Of a DNA stretch of 64,000 nt, positions 42,469-50,185 are shown piece after piece. This stretch comes from Sinomonas cellulolyticus. Its GTDB lineage: Bacteria; Actinomycetota; Actinomycetes; Actinomycetales; Micrococcaceae. The position numbers were made by a program, and so were the translations under genes. The stretch's first letter is position 1, and each line of letters starts with the position of its first letter. The stretch covers positions 62,001 through 126,000 of the forward strand of contig NZ_BNCM01000009.1 in NCBI RefSeq assembly GCF_014656475.1. The letters are read 5' to 3'. The notes under the pieces were generated by a model. That model was given only the letters and a program-made list of their open reading frames with translations. It ran no database searches and had not been told where the DNA came from.

Positions 42469-42720
42469 TCAGGCCGTGCAGTCGGCGCAGACGCCTGCCG
42501 AGAGGTCGGAGTCCTTCAGGACCGCGCCGCAGTCGCGGCACCACATGTGCGCGTCGAGGTCCAGACAGCCCGAGCACCGGTACTCCTCGGCCTCCCCCAG
42601 GACGTTGCCGCAGTCGGTGCAGAGATCGTCCTGGACGAGGGCCACGGCGGGACGGCGCGGTGCCGGCTCACGGTGTGCGGTGTTCTCCGCGTTCGGGATG
42701 ACGACTGCTGCTGTGCTCAT
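42469..42720 (-). CDS. Small zinc-ribbon protein
   Basis: The 83-residue protein has four CxxC knuckles: CTDC, CSGC, CRDC and CADC, arranged to make two zinc sites, after a basic N-terminus. Such small ribbons bind nucleic acid or proteins. No ribosome binding site precedes the ATG; TAGCCT lies exactly 6 nt upstream, suggesting a leaderless mRNA. It is not recognised as a named family. Confidence 0.75.
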   Translation of the reverse strand: MSTAAVVIPNAENTAHREPAPRRPAVALVQDDLCTDCGNVLGEAEEYRCSGCLDLDAHMWCRDCGAVLKDSDLSAGVCADCTA

Positions 42721-42803
42721 ATACCGAGGCTAAGGAGGGGCTCCGACATTTCTCGTCCACGGCCTCGGAGAGTTGCAGATTGGGCGGGCGTAGGCTGACG
42801 GGC

Positions 42804-43424
42804 ATGGCCAGATTCTTCGACGTGCACCCGGTGGATCCGCAGCCCCGGGCAATCTCCCAGGTCGTCCAGATCCTGCGCGACGGCGGGCTCGTCGCCTACC
42901 CCACGGACTCCTGCTATGCGCTGGGGGCAATGATGGGCAACCGCGACGCGCTGGAGAGGATCCGGCAGATCCGGCACCTCGACAGCAAGCACCATTTCAC
43001 TCTCGTGTGCGCGGAGTTCGCCCAGCTCGGCCAGCTCGTGGAGATGCCCAATGACGTCTTCCGGGCGATCAAGGCGGTGACCCCCGGGCCCTATACCTTC
43101 ATCCTCCCGGCCACGCGGGAGGTGCCGAAGCGGATGCTGCACCCCAAGAAGAAGTCCGTGGGTGTGCGCATCCCCGACCATCCCGTGGTCCGGGCCCTCC
43201 TGCGGGAGCTCGGGGAGCCGCTCCTGTCCTCGACCCTGCTCCTTCCGGGCGAGGAGGATCCGCTCACGGACGGCTGGGAGATCAAGGAGCGGCTCGACAA
43301 CGTCCTGGACGCGGTCATCGATGCCGGCGAGTGCGGCTCCGAGCCCACCACAGTGGTCGACTTCACTTCGGGCGGCGCCGAAATCGCCCGGCTCGGCGCC
43401 GGAGATCCGAGCCGCTTCGAGTAG
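42804..43424 (+). CDS. YciO/Sua5-family threonylcarbamoyl-AMP synthase-like protein
   Basis: The 206-residue protein has the Sua5/YrdC/YciO fold: GGLVAYPTDSCYALGAMMGN binds nucleotide, and KVTPGPYTFILPATREVPKR-type segments are conserved (here AVTPGPYTFILPATREVPK). It resembles YciO more than the tRNA t6A synthase TsaC (it lacks the long C-terminal domain and reads KKKSVGVRIPDHPVV). The ATG at 42804 is 24 nt after an upstream ATG without a site. Its true substrate is uncertain. Confidence 0.85.
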   Translation: MARFFDVHPVDPQPRAISQVVQILRDGGLVAYPTDSCYALGAMMGNRDALERIRQIRHLDSKHHFTLVCAEFAQLGQLVEMPNDVFRAIKAVTPGPYTFILPATREVPKRMLHPKKKSVGVRIPDHPVVRALLRELGEPLLSSTLLLPGEEDPLTDGWEIKERLDNVLDAVIDAGECGSEPTTVVDFTSGGAEIARLGAGDPSRFE

Positions 43425-43440
43425 CCACATCAGGGACGAG

Positions 43441-43474
43441 CGGACGACGGCGGGTCCCCACCCGCCGTCGTCCG
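43441..43474. terminator. Bidirectional terminator between YciO-like and YqeY genes
   Basis: A perfect 15-bp stem (CGGACGACGGCGGGT / ACCCGCCGTCGTCCG) with a CCCC loop separates two convergent genes. Its left arm matches other terminators in the window. Confidence 0.9.
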
Positions 43475-43490
43475 GACCCCGACGGAGCCT

Positions 43491-43955
43491 CTACCCCAGG
43501 CGCGCCCGGACGATCTCGCTGACGGCTTTGCCGTCGAACCGGCCGGCCACCTCGGCCGTGACGGGCTTCATGACCTGGCCCATCTGCCGCATCGACAGCT
43601 CGGCCCCGCCCGCGGTCAGGTCCGCGATCGTGCGGTCAACGATCGCCTCGACCTCTTCACGGGTGAGGGGCTTGGGGAGGTACTGCTCGATGACCTCTGC
43701 CTCGGCGATCTCGGCGGAGGCGCGGTCCTGCTCGCCGGCCTGCGCGTAGATCTCGGCCGTCTCACGCCGCTTGGAAGCCTCCTTCTGCAGCAGCGTGGTG
43801 AGCTGCGCGTCGTCGAGCGTCACGGGCGTCTTGCCCGACTTCTCGCGCGTCTCGATCTCGCCGAGCACGTTGCGTACCGTGGCGAGGGCCGTCTTGTTGC
43901 CGGACTTCATGTGGGTCACGACGTCGGCCTGGAGTCGTTCTTTGAGCGTGGGCAT
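43491..43955 (-). CDS. YqeY/GatB-domain protein
   Basis: The 154-residue protein has the YqeY fold, an N-terminal helical domain (MPTLKERLQADVVTHMKSGNK) and a C-terminal domain like the tail of GatB (LSMRQMGQVMKPVTAEVAGRFDGKAVSEIV). It probably binds tRNA or aminoacyl-tRNA but lacks GatB catalytic parts. ATG at 43955 follows GAGGAAGG. It is monocistronic. Confidence 0.92.
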   Translation of the reverse strand: MPTLKERLQADVVTHMKSGNKTALATVRNVLGEIETREKSGKTPVTLDDAQLTTLLQKEASKRRETAEIYAQAGEQDRASAEIAEAEVIEQYLPKPLTREEVEAIVDRTIADLTAGGAELSMRQMGQVMKPVTAEVAGRFDGKAVSEIVRARLG

Positions 43956-44027
43956 GGCTACCTTCCTCTGGTGTGCAGACCCGCCTCGGAGGCTGGGCCC
44001 ACCTCCCGATCGTAGGCACGCGAGGGT

Positions 44028-45242
44028 TCAGGGGCACGGTGACGGGTCGCCCCACGGCGTCTGGGCGTCGTCGATTCGCCAGGCCTGGCCGTCCCACACC
44101 ACGGTGTAGCGGATGCGCCACACGGAGCACGTCTGCCCATTTCGACCGTAGCGCGCCGCTTGGACTGTTGTGAGACGGGCGTCTGCGGTGAGAACGTCTC
44201 CGGAGCCGGTGACGCTGTCAACAGCGAGCGATCGCCAGAAGGAGGTGCCGAGCCCGGAGGCCCACTTCACGAATCCGCCCTGAGCCGACTGCTGACGCGT
44301 GCTGAGCAGGCTGAACGCTCCCTCATAGAGGCTCTGGTTGATGTAGATGCCGTGGTTGTAGAGCGTCTGGCCGACGTCGACGGCGTCCGGGTGCGAGGAA
44401 CTCAGGGTGTATGCGACTCGGGTAAGGTCGGCCGCGCTGCGGACTTGGCAGGCGGCCGCTGGCAGGACGGTGTTCTGCTGCATCCAGCTCGCGAGCTGCC
44501 CCCCTGCCGAAACGGCGTCTGCTGCAAGAGTCAGCCCGCTTCCTTCGCCTACAGTTCCTGAGACGACCCCCACTACGTCGCCGCCCATGGTGACGACGGG
44601 GCCACCGCTGTTCCCGGGCATTGTCGTAAGGTTGGCCTCGAACAGCCCTCGCACCAGCGGGAGTCCTTGATACTGGGCATGGCGGTCCAGCCCGCTGACA
44701 CGTCCCGTGGTGAGGGTCAGCTGACGCGAGGACGGGAAGCCAAGTGCGGCGACGTCGTCGCCTGGCCGGGGTTCAACGGTGGCCAGCGAAAGCACCCGGC
44801 CGCTCAGGGGAGCGTCCGCCAAGAGCAGCGCAACGTCGCGCCCTTGGTCTAGACCCACAACTGACGCATGAGTGATCAATCCTCCCAGAGCAAGGGTTAC
44901 CGACGCCTGGCCGTGCACCACGTGAGCCGCCGTGAGGACGTGGCTGGGATCAAGGAGGACGCCAGTGCCAGCCTTCGAATTGTCGCACGTGACTGTCGAT
45001 ATCCGCACGACTCCTCCCTCGACGGCGGCGGCTGTATCAGCCCAACTCCGGGTCTGGGCGGTTACTGTCGGCGCCGCTGCCGTCACGGTCACGGTAGGCG
45101 CATCCGTTACGGATCGGGGGACCGCAGCTGCAGCCGTACTGCTTGGAGTCGTCTGCGTGGTGGCCGTGGGCTGCGGGCTGCAGCCGGTCAGAAGGAAGGA
45201 GCAGACCGCGACGAATACTCCAGCTTGTCCCATTCCCCACAT
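44028..45242 (-). CDS. Secreted trypsin-like serine protease lipoprotein
   Basis: The 404-residue protein has a signal peptide with lipobox LLTGC (Cys21), then a Thr/Ala linker and a trypsin-like domain. The catalytic triad is His107 (LTAAHVV), Asp136 (GRDVALL) and Ser212 (MPGNSGGPV). A C-terminal domain of about 120 residues after residue 280 is not recognised. It should be anchored outside the membrane and cut proteins there. ATG at 45242 follows GGAGGGG by 6 nt. Its base composition looks lower in GC than its neighbours, hinting at transfer. Confidence 0.87.
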   Translation of the reverse strand: MWGMGQAGVFVAVCSFLLTGCSPQPTATTQTTPSSTAAAAVPRSVTDAPTVTVTAAAPTVTAQTRSWADTAAAVEGGVVRISTVTCDNSKAGTGVLLDPSHVLTAAHVVHGQASVTLALGGLITHASVVGLDQGRDVALLLADAPLSGRVLSLATVEPRPGDDVAALGFPSSRQLTLTTGRVSGLDRHAQYQGLPLVRGLFEANLTTMPGNSGGPVVTMGGDVVGVVSGTVGEGSGLTLAADAVSAGGQLASWMQQNTVLPAAACQVRSAADLTRVAYTLSSSHPDAVDVGQTLYNHGIYINQSLYEGAFSLLSTRQQSAQGGFVKWASGLGTSFWRSLAVDSVTGSGDVLTADARLTTVQAARYGRNGQTCSVWRIRYTVVWDGQAWRIDDAQTPWGDPSPCP

Positions 45243-45494
45243 GGCAGCCCCTCCGTGTTACAGGGGCGGCCCGCCCCCGTCGAACGTGGCAATCGTGCCA
45301 CGCCGCAGTCTCGATGACGAGAGACGACGCGCGTCTCTTTGCGCTCACTCTGTTCACGGGACAGAAGCTCTACCCGCGCTCCGTTCGCTGTACGCTGCCC
45401 CCGGCGCCTCTCGCCATCGCTCAGCCACTACGCAGGGACAGAGACGCTGATCGTGCTCACCTGCCGCCCGCGGCCAATAGCGGCCTTAAAGTTA

Positions 45495-45523
45495 TCGTCC
45501 ACGTCACACTGGCCCCCTAGGAT
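45495..45523 (+). promoter_or_regulatory. Promoter of the penicillin-binding protein gene, leaderless type
   Basis: TAGGAT at 45518-45523 lies 6 nt before the ATG at 45530 and there is no ribosome binding site. The -35 region is weak (TTATCG or TCGTCC). The rest of the gap, 45243-45494, shows nothing recognisable. Confidence 0.55.
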
Positions 45524-45529
45524 CGGACC

Positions 45530-47698
45530 ATGGGCAGAGTCAGCGGCGCGTTCAAGGCCGTCGGGAGGCTCCTGGCCTTCTTCGTCATCAGCGCCGTGTG
45601 CGGGGCCCTCGTGGCGGGGATCTTCATGCCTGTGGCAGCGGCGACGTGGGGCGCCACGAATGGGACGGTGCAGTTCTTCGACGGACTGCCCACGGAGCTC
45701 ACCGTCACGCCGCCGGCGCGTGTCACCCAGATCGTCGCAGCGGACGGCTCGGGCATCGCGACGCTCTACAGCGAGAACCGGACGCCGGTGAACCTGGACC
45801 AGATGTCACCCAACATCAAGAACGCCATCATCGCGATCGAGGACTACCGCTTCTACGATCACGGCGGGGTCGACACGACAGGCATCCTGCGCGCCGTCAT
45901 GGCAAACGTCCGGGGCGACCGGCAAGGCGCCTCCACCCTGACCCAGCAGTACGTGGCCAACGTGCTCAAGGAGAACTCCCTGGCCCAGGGCGAGGACCCC
46001 ACGGTGCTCCTCAACGGCCAGAAGAGCCTCGGCGACAAGCTGCGCGAGATGAAGCTCGCGATCGCGCTCGAGAAGAAGTACTCGAAGGACGACATCCTGG
46101 CGGGATACCTCAATCTCGTCTTCTTCAACACGCACGCGTACGGCATCCAGGCTGCGAGCCAGTACTTCTTCTCCGTCGATGCCAAGGATCTGACACTCCC
46201 GCAGGCCGCCCTGCTCGCCGGACTCGTCAACGGCCCGTCCGTCTACGACCCCACGCAGTACCCGGAGAGCTCTGTCGCCCGGCGCAACCTGGTGCTCGAC
46301 GCGATGCTGCAGCACGGCTACATCAGCAAGAAGGACCACGACGCCGCCGTCGCCACCCCGCTCCAGCTGAAGATCAATCCACCGCACCAGGGCTGCGCCT
46401 ATGCGACGCAGGCGCAGTACTTCTGCGACTACGTGCTCCACCAGATCCTCAACGACCCCGCCTACGGCGACACGCCCGACGCGCGCTACCAGAACATCAC
46501 GCGCAACGGGCTCACGATCACCACGACCCTCGACCCTCGTCTGCAGGGGCCCGCGCAGGCCCAGGTGGACGCGACCGCGGGCGCCAATCCGGACAAGTGG
46601 GGCACCTCCCTCGTGACGGTGCAGCCGGGCACGGGCAAGGTCCTCGCCATGGCCCAGAACACCCGGATGCTTCCCGGGCAGGGCTTGGACTTTGTCACGA
46701 GCTACAACTTCAACGTGGACAAGACGGACGCCAATGGCAACGACCTGGGCGGGGCCGGAGGATTCCAGCCCGGATCCTCCGTCAAGCCGATCACGCTCAC
46801 CGCGTGGCTGAGCGAGGGCAAGCAGACGGACGCGATCGTCAACGCGGCGCAGCGCCGCTATCCCCTCAACCACCCGTGGCGGGACACCTGCGCGAAGGTC
46901 ACCGGCGCCTATGACGACACGACGGTGGCCCTCGGCACCGCCCCCGACCTGCAGAATGACGAGCCGAACTGGTACCGGCCCATGACGGTGCGCGAGGGCA
47001 TCTACCAGTCCATCAATACCGCAACGTTCGCCTCCGCGGCGGCCCTCAGCGACTTCTGCGACATCCAGCGCGCGGCAGACGCCCTCGGAATGCGCGACGG
47101 CGCCGGCAAGAACCAGAAGCTGGACCTCTCCACGCTCGGCAACCTGCTCGGCGGCATGAATGTCTCACCGATGACCCAGGCCTCCGCGTACGCGACGTTC
47201 GCGGCAAACGGGACGTACTGCGTCCCGTGGTCGATCGCCACGGTCAAGGACTGGCAGGGCAAGCAGCTGGGCGGGCAGACTCAGCAGTGCCAGCCGGGCG
47301 CCATCAAGCCGGACGTCGCGAAGGCCGTGACCAACGTCCTCCAGGACGTCCTCACCAAGGGCTCGGGCTACAACATCAAGGATGACGCAGGCAAGACGAT
47401 CACGCTCGGGGTCCCGGACGCCGCCAAGACCGGCACCAACCAGTACAACAGCCAGACGTGGCTGGTGGGGTACACGAAGGGCCTCGCGACCGCCTCGTTC
47501 TTCGGCGAGGCACTCGGGAATCCCGAGGACCATCTGGGGCGTAACGTGATGGTCAACGGCCGGTTCTGGCCCAACATCGACGGCGCCTACATCGCAGGGC
47601 CTCAGTGGGCCTACTACATGCAGAAGGTCCTCGGCCTGTACGACCACGGCAACTTCGACCCGCCGCCCCCGAGCCTCATCACACCCGGCAAGAAGTAG
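45530..47698 (+). CDS. Class A penicillin-binding protein (glycosyltransferase/transpeptidase)
   Basis: The 722-residue membrane enzyme polymerises and cross-links peptidoglycan. One N-terminal helix (about 12-38) anchors a GT51 domain (NAIIAIEDYRFYDHGG; GASTLTQQYVAN) and a transpeptidase domain with active-site Ser416 in SSVK (S416-K419), and KTG at Lys633 (AAKTGTNQYN). It resembles actinobacterial PonA/PBP1. It ends shortly after the KTG region and lacks a PASTA tail. The wall hydrolases and Fem-type gene in the window are functional relatives. Confidence 0.93.
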   Translation: MGRVSGAFKAVGRLLAFFVISAVCGALVAGIFMPVAAATWGATNGTVQFFDGLPTELTVTPPARVTQIVAADGSGIATLYSENRTPVNLDQMSPNIKNAIIAIEDYRFYDHGGVDTTGILRAVMANVRGDRQGASTLTQQYVANVLKENSLAQGEDPTVLLNGQKSLGDKLREMKLAIALEKKYSKDDILAGYLNLVFFNTHAYGIQAASQYFFSVDAKDLTLPQAALLAGLVNGPSVYDPTQYPESSVARRNLVLDAMLQHGYISKKDHDAAVATPLQLKINPPHQGCAYATQAQYFCDYVLHQILNDPAYGDTPDARYQNITRNGLTITTTLDPRLQGPAQAQVDATAGANPDKWGTSLVTVQPGTGKVLAMAQNTRMLPGQGLDFVTSYNFNVDKTDANGNDLGGAGGFQPGSSVKPITLTAWLSEGKQTDAIVNAAQRRYPLNHPWRDTCAKVTGAYDDTTVALGTAPDLQNDEPNWYRPMTVREGIYQSINTATFASAAALSDFCDIQRAADALGMRDGAGKNQKLDLSTLGNLLGGMNVSPMTQASAYATFAANGTYCVPWSIATVKDWQGKQLGGQTQQCQPGAIKPDVAKAVTNVLQDVLTKGSGYNIKDDAGKTITLGVPDAAKTGTNQYNSQTWLVGYTKGLATASFFGEALGNPEDHLGRNVMVNGRFWPNIDGAYIAGPQWAYYMQKVLGLYDHGNFDPPPPSLITPGKK

Positions 47699-47726
47699 CG
47701 GCCCCTGGAGAAGCACCTCCGGACCC

Positions 47727-47772
47727 GGCGAGCGCACGACGGCGGGTAGGTTCCCGGCGTCGTGCGCTCGCC
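47727..47772. terminator. Terminator between the PBP and ornithine cyclodeaminase-like genes
   Basis: A 14-bp stem (GGCGAGCGCACGAC / GTCGTGCGCTCGCC) encloses GGCGGGTAGGTTCCCGGC, which can fold further. It lies between convergent genes and includes the ACGACGGCGGG core seen in other terminators. Confidence 0.85.
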
Positions 47773-47786
47773 ACGTGCCCGTGGTG

Positions 47787-48818
47787 CTATAGGCGGGCAG
47801 GTGCCGCCGCGGCAACGAGGCCGTATAGGTCCTTGGGGTCCTCTGGGGCGGCGATGAGGTCGATCTCCTCGGCGAAGTCGGTGCCCGCGACCATGTCCCG
47901 CACATAGCGCAGTGCGGAGAAGTCCTCGACGGCGAATCCGACCGAGTCGAAGACAGTGATCTGCTCGGGCGACGTGCGGCCCGGCCGCCGCCCGAGGAGG
48001 ACCTCCCAGAACTCGGTGACTGGGAAGTCGGGGGCCACTTGCTGGATCTCGCCCTCGATGCGGGTCTGTGGCGTGTACTCGACGAAAACGTCGCCGAGTC
48101 CGAGTATCTCTGGCTCGAGCTCGGTCTTGCCGGGGCAGTCGCCGCCGATCGCGTTGATGTGCACGCCTGCGCGGATGAGGTCAGCCGTGAGGATGGTCGC
48201 GTTGGTCTTGTCCGCCGTGCAGGTCGTGATGATGTCCGCGCCCTCAACGCATTCCGCGGCGGAATCCGTCACGACGATCTCCACGCCGTTCGCCGCGAGG
48301 TTGCGCACGAACTTCTCTGTCGCCGCCGTGTCAGTGTCCCAGACACGGAACGAGGAGATCCCGAGCACCCTGCGGAACGCCAGGGCCTGGAACTCGGACT
48401 GGGTGCCGGCGCCGATGAGGGCGAGGACCTTGGAGTCTGGGCGGGCGAGGTGCTTGGCGACCATGGCCGAGGTCGCCGCAGTGCGCAGCGCGGTGAGGAC
48501 GGTCATCTCGGCCAGGAAGGTCGGGTAGCCGTTGTGGACGTCCGCGAGAACGCCGAACGCCGTCACGGTCTGGTAGCCGCGCGCGGGGTTGGACGGATGG
48601 CCGTTGACGTACTTGAACCCGTATTCGTCCTCCGTGCTCGTGGGCATGAGCTCGATGACGCCGAATCGGGTGTGGCTGGCGACGCGCGGGGTCTTGTCGA
48701 AGGCCTCCCATCGCCGGAAGTCTTCCTCGAGGTAGTCGATCATGCTGGCGATGATCTCCTCGGGGCCCCTGTCTGCGGCCCAGGTGACCATGGCTCGGAC
48801 ATCGACGAACTGCGCCAT
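47787..48818 (-). CDS. Ornithine cyclodeaminase/mu-crystallin family protein
   Basis: The 343-residue protein has the OCD fold: NAD-binding LALIGAGTQSEFQALAFRRVLGISSFRVWD and a substrate face with YPTFLAEMTVLTALRTAATSAMVAKHL. Members convert ornithine to proline and ammonia, or reduce/deaminate related amino acids. The start ATG at 48818 follows AAGGAGG by 8 nt. The Lrp-family gene on the same strand upstream, and a palindrome between them, suggest amino-acid-responsive control. Confidence 0.87.
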   Translation of the reverse strand: MAQFVDVRAMVTWAADRGPEEIIASMIDYLEEDFRRWEAFDKTPRVASHTRFGVIELMPTSTEDEYGFKYVNGHPSNPARGYQTVTAFGVLADVHNGYPTFLAEMTVLTALRTAATSAMVAKHLARPDSKVLALIGAGTQSEFQALAFRRVLGISSFRVWDTDTAATEKFVRNLAANGVEIVVTDSAAECVEGADIITTCTADKTNATILTADLIRAGVHINAIGGDCPGKTELEPEILGLGDVFVEYTPQTRIEGEIQQVAPDFPVTEFWEVLLGRRPGRTSPEQITVFDSVGFAVEDFSALRYVRDMVAGTDFAEEIDLIAAPEDPKDLYGLVAAAAPARL

Positions 48819-48875
48819 CGCGTGCGCCTCCTTGCGTGGATTGCGGGTACCCGTCAACGGTAGAAGCGGTCGATT

Positions 48876-48909
48876 TTCATCCACAATGAACGAAACGGAT
48901 GAATTGTGG
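48876..48909 (-). promoter_or_regulatory. Candidate Lrp operator upstream of the OCD-like gene
   Basis: CCACAAT (48881-48887) and ATTGTGG (48903-48909) form a perfect 7-bp inverted repeat. TTCATCC (48876-48882) and GGATGAA (48897-48903) form a second one shifted by five bases. The region is AT-rich and lies between the Lrp-family gene and the OCD-like gene, consistent with a Lrp-type binding site. Confidence 0.5.
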
Positions 48910-48956
48910 GCAATGACCCGACGGAATGACATGCGCACCCACGCACAATGGTCAGT

Positions 48957-49388
48957 TCAGCGCAGAACCGAGCTCAGGAGCAGGCTTGATTCGCTGTTGA
49001 CGATCCCTTCGATTCCGCGGATCCTTCCGAGGAGCGCGTCGAAGCCGCGCAGGCTGTCCGTGCGCACCTCGGCCACGAGGTCCCAGCGGCCGTTCGTAGT
49101 GTGCAGTGCTGTGATTTCCGGGAGCCCGCGGAGCGATGCGATGACGTTCCCCGTGCTGCGGCCCTCGACCTCGATGAGGGTGACGGCATGGATCTCCTCC
49201 GAGTCCACTTCCTCGCGGACGCGTGCTGTGAACCCCACGATGGTGCCTGAGGAGACGAGTTTGTCGATCCGGCTGCTGACCGTGGCCCGCGTGACCCCGA
49301 GCCGGCGCGCGAGGTTGGCCACGGACTCGCGGCCGTCCTCTCGCAGCGCCGAGAGCAGACGTCGATCCAGGTCTGTCAGTTCTGGCAC
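48957..49388 (-). CDS. Lrp/AsnC-family transcriptional regulator
   Basis: The 143-residue regulator has an N-terminal helix-turn-helix (LTDLDRRLLSALREDGRESVANLARRLGVTRATVSSRIDKLVSSG) and a C-terminal RAM/AsnC ligand-binding domain (ITALHTTNGRWDLVAEV). It binds amino acids and regulates their genes. It starts 4 nt after the dienelactone hydrolase stop. The OCD-like gene 138 bp downstream is the likely target through the palindrome at 48876-48909. Confidence 0.92.
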   Translation of the reverse strand: MPELTDLDRRLLSALREDGRESVANLARRLGVTRATVSSRIDKLVSSGTIVGFTARVREEVDSEEIHAVTLIEVEGRSTGNVIASLRGLPEITALHTTNGRWDLVAEVRTDSLRGFDALLGRIRGIEGIVNSESSLLLSSVLR

Positions 49389-49392
49389 GCGC

Positions 49393-50151
49393 TCAGACGG
49401 TCAACGTCGTGTCGAGGAGCTCGCGCAGGCGACGGAAGTGCTCCTCCGTCGCAGCCTCGTCGTAGGAGGACGTGTCGGCCATCGAGTAGCCGTGGGCGGC
49501 GCCCGGGTAGAGCTCGTTGGAGGCTTCAAGCCCGGCGTCGGCGAGCGCGGCGCCGAGCCGGGCGATCGCGTCGGGGCCCATGCTCCGGTCATGGTCGGCG
49601 TGGAGGAACACGAAGCGCGCACGCGCGTTCTGCAGGCGGAGGTGAGGGCTGTCCGGCTCGTCGCTGGCGAGACCGCCTCCATGGAAGCCGCCGACGGCGG
49701 CGACCTCCTGTGGCTGAGACGTCGCCGTGCGGACGGCGAGCCGCGCCCCCATGCAGTAGCCCGTGGTCCCGATGGGCCCTGGCGCCACGCCGTCGAGGCG
49801 GCGCAGGGCAGCGATCCACGCCGCGGCGTCGGCCACCGCCTTGTCCGCGGTGAGACGGCCGACCCGGGGGAAGGCGGCCTGCCCGGCAGCCTGGCGCCCC
49901 TCGGGCGAGGTCATGTCCACTCCCGGTGCGAGGTCTTGGACCGTGCCTTCCCGGTAGAAGACATTGGGCGCGAGGACCACGTAGCCCCAGTCGGCGATCC
50001 GCTGGGCCATCTCCTCGATGCGGGGTCGGAGGCCGAACGCGTCCATGTAGAGGATGACTCCGGGGAACGGGCCATCGCCCGTGGAGGGACGCGCGACGAC
50101 GGCCTCGGCCGTCCCGTCGGGGGCGGGAATCTCGATGAGCTCGGTAGGCAT
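49393..50151 (-). CDS. Dienelactone hydrolase-family protein
   Basis: The 252-residue alpha/beta hydrolase has the catalytic Cys in GTTGYCMGARLAV, the Asp in FVFLHADHDRSMG and the His in AAHGYSM. DLH enzymes hydrolyse dienelactones in chloroaromatic degradation or other lactones. TATCCT lies 6 nt before the ATG (leaderless pattern). It follows the MFS gene by 34 nt and precedes the Lrp-family gene by 4 nt. Confidence 0.88.
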   Translation of the reverse strand: MPTELIEIPAPDGTAEAVVARPSTGDGPFPGVILYMDAFGLRPRIEEMAQRIADWGYVVLAPNVFYREGTVQDLAPGVDMTSPEGRQAAGQAAFPRVGRLTADKAVADAAAWIAALRRLDGVAPGPIGTTGYCMGARLAVRTATSQPQEVAAVGGFHGGGLASDEPDSPHLRLQNARARFVFLHADHDRSMGPDAIARLGAALADAGLEASNELYPGAAHGYSMADTSSYDEAATEEHFRRLRELLDTTLTV

Positions 50152-50185
50152 GGGCACAGGATAGCGGCGCGCGCTGGGCGCGGGC

